Source: JAFGIT01 sp016929465 [NCBI: Candidatus Coatesbacteria bacterium] | GTDB lineage: Bacteria; B130-G9 | Length of the DNA: 8,629 bases | Reading direction: 5' to 3' | NCBI GenBank assembly: GCA_016929465.1 | Contig: JAFGIT010000398.1 | Coordinates: 1-8,629, forward strand | Shown here: positions 6,010-8,629 of the stretch, piece by piece | Layout: each line of letters starts with the position of its first letter | Position numbering within the stretch: position 1 is the stretch's first letter | Made by a program: the position numbers and the translations under genes | Notes under the pieces: model-generated | What the model was told of the DNA's origin: nothing | Seen by the model: only the letters and a program-made list of their open reading frames with translations | Database searches by the model: none

Positions 6010-6192
6010 TCAGGCCAATTTGAGTCCGACTACCCAGAGCGCGAAGAAGAGGACGATGACTATTCCCCAGAGCAGCCCCTTGTTCGGCAGAAACTTATTG
6101 TCCTTGGTAAAGGCTGTAAAAATGAAGATGATCGTCGAGGCGATCCAGCCTGCAAAGCCCGCAACGCACAGCGCGGCCCACAGTTGAGACAA
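6010..6192 (-). CDS. Small two-helix membrane protein, unknown function
   Basis: A 60-aa protein with two membrane helices (about 4-28 and 39-58) joined by a short polar loop, TKDNKFLPNK (29-38). I do not recognise a family. The start is TTG at 6190-6192; GGGAGGAG ends 6 bases before it, one of the strongest ribosome sites in the window, which argues that the gene is real. It is the first gene after the promoter at 6251-6280 and lies 19 bases before the flippase-like gene, so it is co-transcribed with that gene and tatC. Its size and topology would suit an accessory subunit of a membrane complex, but that is only inference. Confidence 0.72.
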   Translation of the reverse strand: MSQLWAALCVAGFAGWIASTIIFIFTAFTKDNKFLPNKGLLWGIVIVLFFALWVVGLKLA

Positions 6193-6198
6193 AACGAA

Positions 6199-6206
6199 CT
6201 CCTCCC
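6199..6206 (-). promoter_or_regulatory. Ribosome binding site GGGAGGAG deciding a TTG start
   Basis: On the minus strand GGGAGGAG lies 6 bases before the TTG at 6192. There is no ATG in frame near the N-terminal helix, so this site sets the start of the small membrane protein. Confidence 0.75.
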
Positions 6207-6250
6207 AGACGCGGGTATAACGATACGAATCAGGTAGAAACTAAGCCCGA

Positions 6251-6280
6251 ATAATAGGGGGCAAATGTCCGGGCTGTCAA
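6251..6280 (-). promoter_or_regulatory. Sigma-70 type promoter TTGACA-18-TATTAT
   Basis: On the minus strand a consensus -35 TTGACA (6275-6280) is separated by 18 bases from a -10 TATTAT (6251-6256), five of six matching consensus. Transcription should begin near 6244 and give a leader of about 50 bases before the TTG at 6192. It would drive the small membrane protein, flippase-like gene and tatC separately from plsY. An inverted repeat AGCCCG (6244-6249) / CGGGCT (6270-6275) brackets the spacer and -10, a position where an operator could act. Confidence 0.65.
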
Positions 6281-6314
6281 GCGCACGGAGCACCATGGCC
6301 TATTATAGAGGCGT

Positions 6315-6908
6315 TTAGCCGCCCTTCGATCCCAGTTTGTTCTCCTCGCCCCTCAATAGTCGCGCTATATTCTTACGGTGCTTCGCTATGATCAAGATCG
6401 CGACCGCAAGTGCGAATAAGACCATGCTACCGGGCTCCCCTCCTATCCAGAGGGCGATTGGCATTGTCAGAACGGCGACGATTGATCCCACCGAGACGAA
6501 CCTGGTCACCGCAAGCACCACGATAAATGCACCGAGGCCGAAGAGAATGTAGAGGGGTGATAGCCTCATGAAGACTCCGAGTGCGGTTGCGACCCCTTTC
6601 CCTCCCCTGAATTTCAGGAAGATGGGAAAACAGTGGCCTAAGAGCGCAGCGCCTCCGCAGAGCAGTGGAAGCGTTCCGTTGGGATCAGAGTAATTTTCCA
6701 CCAGGAGAACAGGCACATATCCCTTGGCGACATCTAGTATGAGAGTGACAAGGCCCGCGGCCTTCCCCGCGGCGCGCATTACGTTCGTCGCGCCGATATT
6801 GCCGCTGCCAGTCTTTCGGACGTCCTTGCCGGAGAGCCGGCCGACTATGTAACCGAACGAAACCGAGCCTAGCAAGTATGCGAATAGAACGAGGACAATC
6901 TCAGTCAT
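6315..6908 (-). CDS. plsY: Glycerol-3-phosphate acyltransferase PlsY
   Basis: PlsY transfers the acyl group from acyl-phosphate (made by PlsX) to glycerol-3-phosphate, giving lysophosphatidic acid, the first membrane step of phospholipid synthesis. All three conserved cytosolic motifs are present: GSGNIGATNVMR (34-45), GHCFPIFLKFRGGKGVA (91-107) and HRKNIARLLRGEENKLG (177-193). They lie between about five membrane helices; the 197-aa length is typical. The ATG at 6906-6908 begins MTEIVLVLFAYLLGS, as in other PlsY proteins; its Shine-Dalgarno is weak. It begins 29 bases after the protease stop, so read-through from the protease gene is possible. The next gene is 122 bases downstream and has its own promoter. 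No plsX or plsC is visible. Confidence 0.97.
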   Translation of the reverse strand: MTEIVLVLFAYLLGSVSFGYIVGRLSGKDVRKTGSGNIGATNVMRAAGKAAGLVTLILDVAKGYVPVLLVENYSDPNGTLPLLCGGAALLGHCFPIFLKFRGGKGVATALGVFMRLSPLYILFGLGAFIVVLAVTRFVSVGSIVAVLTMPIALWIGGEPGSMVLFALAVAILIIAKHRKNIARLLRGEENKLGSKGG

Positions 6909-6937
6909 TGTGATTCTCGACTATCCGACCCGGCTTT

Positions 6938-8629
6938 TCACATGTCAACCTCGAAAGTGGTTGCCGAGAGGTTGCCCAGAATAGTGCCGGAGCTCTGGTC
7001 CAGGAAGGCAGCAAATACGATATAATTCCCACTCTCCGAGAGTGGGGCGCCCTGCTGGACCTCGCATTCAAAGACGAGTAGATCCTGTACGGAGAATCTC
7101 GTCGGCAAGTAGAGGCCGGTTACGGCGTAATCCGCGGTCCAATTTGGATAGTAAAGAAGCGATCCATCCGGCTGGACAATCGCCATCCCGAAGTCGACGC
7201 CTCTTTCGGCTCCCGCGTTGGCAGCTTGGGCATATATTTCGAGGGTGTCACTTGCGTCATAGACTGGATAATCCGCCTGGAGGTCCAGTCCGAGCTCATT
7301 CTGGCCGCCTGTGTCGATTGCCTTCAACGCGGCCTGAATATCGAGCTTGCCGTAGCCATATACGTCATTGTGACCTGTGCCCGTGTATTCGTCGGATAGT
7401 GCGCTTTGTGCGAGTATCTGCTCGATATCATCCGGAGTCAGGGATGGATTGCATTGAAGCAGAAGGCCTACAGCACCTGCAACGTGCGGCGAGGACATGC
7501 TCGTCCCCGCTGCAAGCCAGTAATAATAGCTGTGCGTCAGCATCTCGGTATCATAATTGTCTGGCCCCATAGCATATGTCTGGGCAGAGAACGCGGACGC
7601 GATGTATTGACCGGGGGCGACAATTTCAGGCTTTGGTCCGGTGATGTCGGGTCTTCTCGAGGGTCCTTGGCTACTGAAATATGAGATCTTTCCGACCTCA
7701 GCATTCCAATCGGTCTGTCTCCGCCCATACACGTCATACCACACGTTCTTCGTGACGTAGGACCCAACAGCGATGACCTCCTTCGCATAGGCAGGATAGG
7801 TAAGCGATAGCCTGCTGTCACCGCCCCTGACACCGGGCCTTTCATCCATGAACAGCACATAGCCAGACTCCCCGGGCCATGCGTCGAAGTAGCAGTCTCC
7901 TTTGACAACAATCGTCCAATTATAGAAATAATATGTCCAGAACTGTGGGGTGATGGTGATAATGACATGACGGGCACCGTTATTCTCATTTGACATTTCA
8001 GTCGCATCGATGCTGTAACTGGCGATCTCTGAACCATCGTAGAAGCCCTGATTGCTGACGGACTCGCCTGGAGATACGAAATCGCTGCGCTCGACATGCC
8101 CGCCTGTCCAGAAGTCAAACGCGCTAACCGCAACGTCGATATTGCCAGGCGGCTCGTACCACAGCTCAATCACGCCTGTGTGATACACCATCATATCGAA
8201 CATCTGCTCGTCTTCCGTGGCTTCGAAGCCAACGTGCTGATAGTAGCGCTTCCCGCTGCTGTCCTCTTGATAGGCGCTATTGCCTGCGGAATTCACGATT
8301 ATCTTGCCCGGCCCCGTCAGCGCATCTATAGCCTGGCAAGCGACAGAGGTCCCATCATGGCTCCCAGCGTTGTATCCGAGTGAGAGATTCACGACGGCAG
8401 GCATTCCAAGCTCTTCCGCTTTCTTGAATATATAATTCACTCCATCGAGCATGATGTCGGTACCAAAATCGCTCCCAAAGGATATCTTGGTGAATACGAT
8501 GCTCGCCGCGGGTGCCACGCCGGTGTAACCTGCTCCACATCTGCCATTGCCTGCCTCGATACCCATAACGTGAGTTCCGTGACCATCCTGATCGAGTCCA
8601 GGCGCGAAGATCGATGGCGTGCCCTGCAG
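6938..8629 (-). CDS. Secreted subtilisin-like (S8) serine protease, N-terminal end outside window
   Basis: The frame is open to the right edge; 563 residues are visible. The catalytic His is H17 in DGHGTHV. The strand VNLSLG follows (80-85), then the oxyanion Asn N117 in VNSAGN, and the nucleophile S377 in GTSMSSPHVAG. The catalytic Asp, signal peptide and any propeptide lie beyond the window. A beta-rich stretch of about 130-190 residues (roughly 125-270) is inserted between N117 and S377; in subtilisin the same interval is 66 residues. The catalytic domain ends near GKLDIQAALKA (427-437). Residues from about 446 to the end form an added domain with VQPDGSLLYYPNW and the end TTFEVDM, similar to the last domain of the beta-helix protein at 1-912. 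An ATG at 8566 follows the catalytic His motif, so it cannot be the start. Substrate unknown; probably extracellular protein degradation. Confidence 0.93.
   Translation of the reverse strand: MQGTPSIFAPGLDQDGHGTHVMGIEAGNGRCGAGYTGVAPAASIVFTKISFGSDFGTDIMLDGVNYIFKKAEELGMPAVVNLSLGYNAGSHDGTSVACQAIDALTGPGKIIVNSAGNSAYQEDSSGKRYYQHVGFEATEDEQMFDMMVYHTGVIELWYEPPGNIDVAVSAFDFWTGGHVERSDFVSPGESVSNQGFYDGSEIASYSIDATEMSNENNGARHVIITITPQFWTYYFYNWTIVVKGDCYFDAWPGESGYVLFMDERPGVRGGDSRLSLTYPAYAKEVIAVGSYVTKNVWYDVYGRRQTDWNAEVGKISYFSSQGPSRRPDITGPKPEIVAPGQYIASAFSAQTYAMGPDNYDTEMLTHSYYYWLAAGTSMSSPHVAGAVGLLLQCNPSLTPDDIEQILAQSALSDEYTGTGHNDVYGYGKLDIQAALKAIDTGGQNELGLDLQADYPVYDASDTLEIYAQAANAGAERGVDFGMAIVQPDGSLLYYPNWTADYAVTGLYLPTRFSVQDLLVFECEVQQGAPLSESGNYIVFAAFLDQSSGTILGNLSATTFEVDM

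Noticed and set aside
6302-6307. Perfect TATAAT on the minus strand just after plsY as a second promoter
   Set aside because: There is no -35-like hexamer 16-18 bases upstream; the TTGACA-18-TATTAT pair nearer the gene is better.
1-8629. tRNA, rRNA, riboswitch or transposase genes
   Set aside because: I saw no tRNA-like cloverleaf with T-loop consensus, no rRNA sequence and no transposase motifs on either strand.

Overview
The window looks like a piece of an uncultured bacterial genome, probably from a candidate phylum. It has moderately high GC and the standard code, with TGA, TAA and TAG all used as stops. Supporting signs are large secreted beta-rich proteins (a right-handed beta-helix protein and a subtilase) with related C-terminal domains, complete bacterial PlsY and TatC genes, and palindromic intergenic repeats. 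Nothing in the sequence fixes the phylum.

Layout. (1) 1-912, plus strand: the C-terminal part of a secreted beta-helix repeat protein, cut by the left edge. (2) 913-1777, plus strand: gene debris. An internal piece of an RHS/YD-repeat protein breaks off within a few bases of 1520 and joins, in another frame, the C-terminal third of a DUF72 (YecE-like) protein. (3) 1780-3785, minus strand: a tight two-gene unit. It encodes an ABC/OLD-type AAA ATPase with no TOPRIM domain and a 158-aa protein with a PD-(D/E)XK-like nuclease signature and a Cys-X2-Cys-X5-Cys cluster. The second gene starts at TTG behind a strong Shine-Dalgarno that lies in the end of the first. This is the best candidate for an undescribed, probably defence-related, system. 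(4) 3786-4141: a 356-bp intergenic region with a cluster of short perfect hairpins, two sharing the core CCCCTTCAGGG. (5) 4142-6192, minus strand: an operon of a 60-aa two-helix membrane protein, a flippase-like (LPG_synthase_TM) protein and TatC, behind a good sigma-70 promoter at 6251-6280. (6) 6315-6908, minus strand: plsY. (7) 6938-8629, minus strand: a subtilisin-family protease cut by the right edge.

How they fit. The right half (4142-6908) is membrane housekeeping: phospholipid acylation (PlsY), a lipid-flippase-like membrane protein and twin-arginine export (TatC). The two window ends carry exported proteins with related C-terminal domains of about 120 residues. The left middle (913 to about 4141) reads as accessory DNA: truncated genes, an ATPase/nuclease cassette and palindromic repeats lie side by side, as expected of a variable locus.
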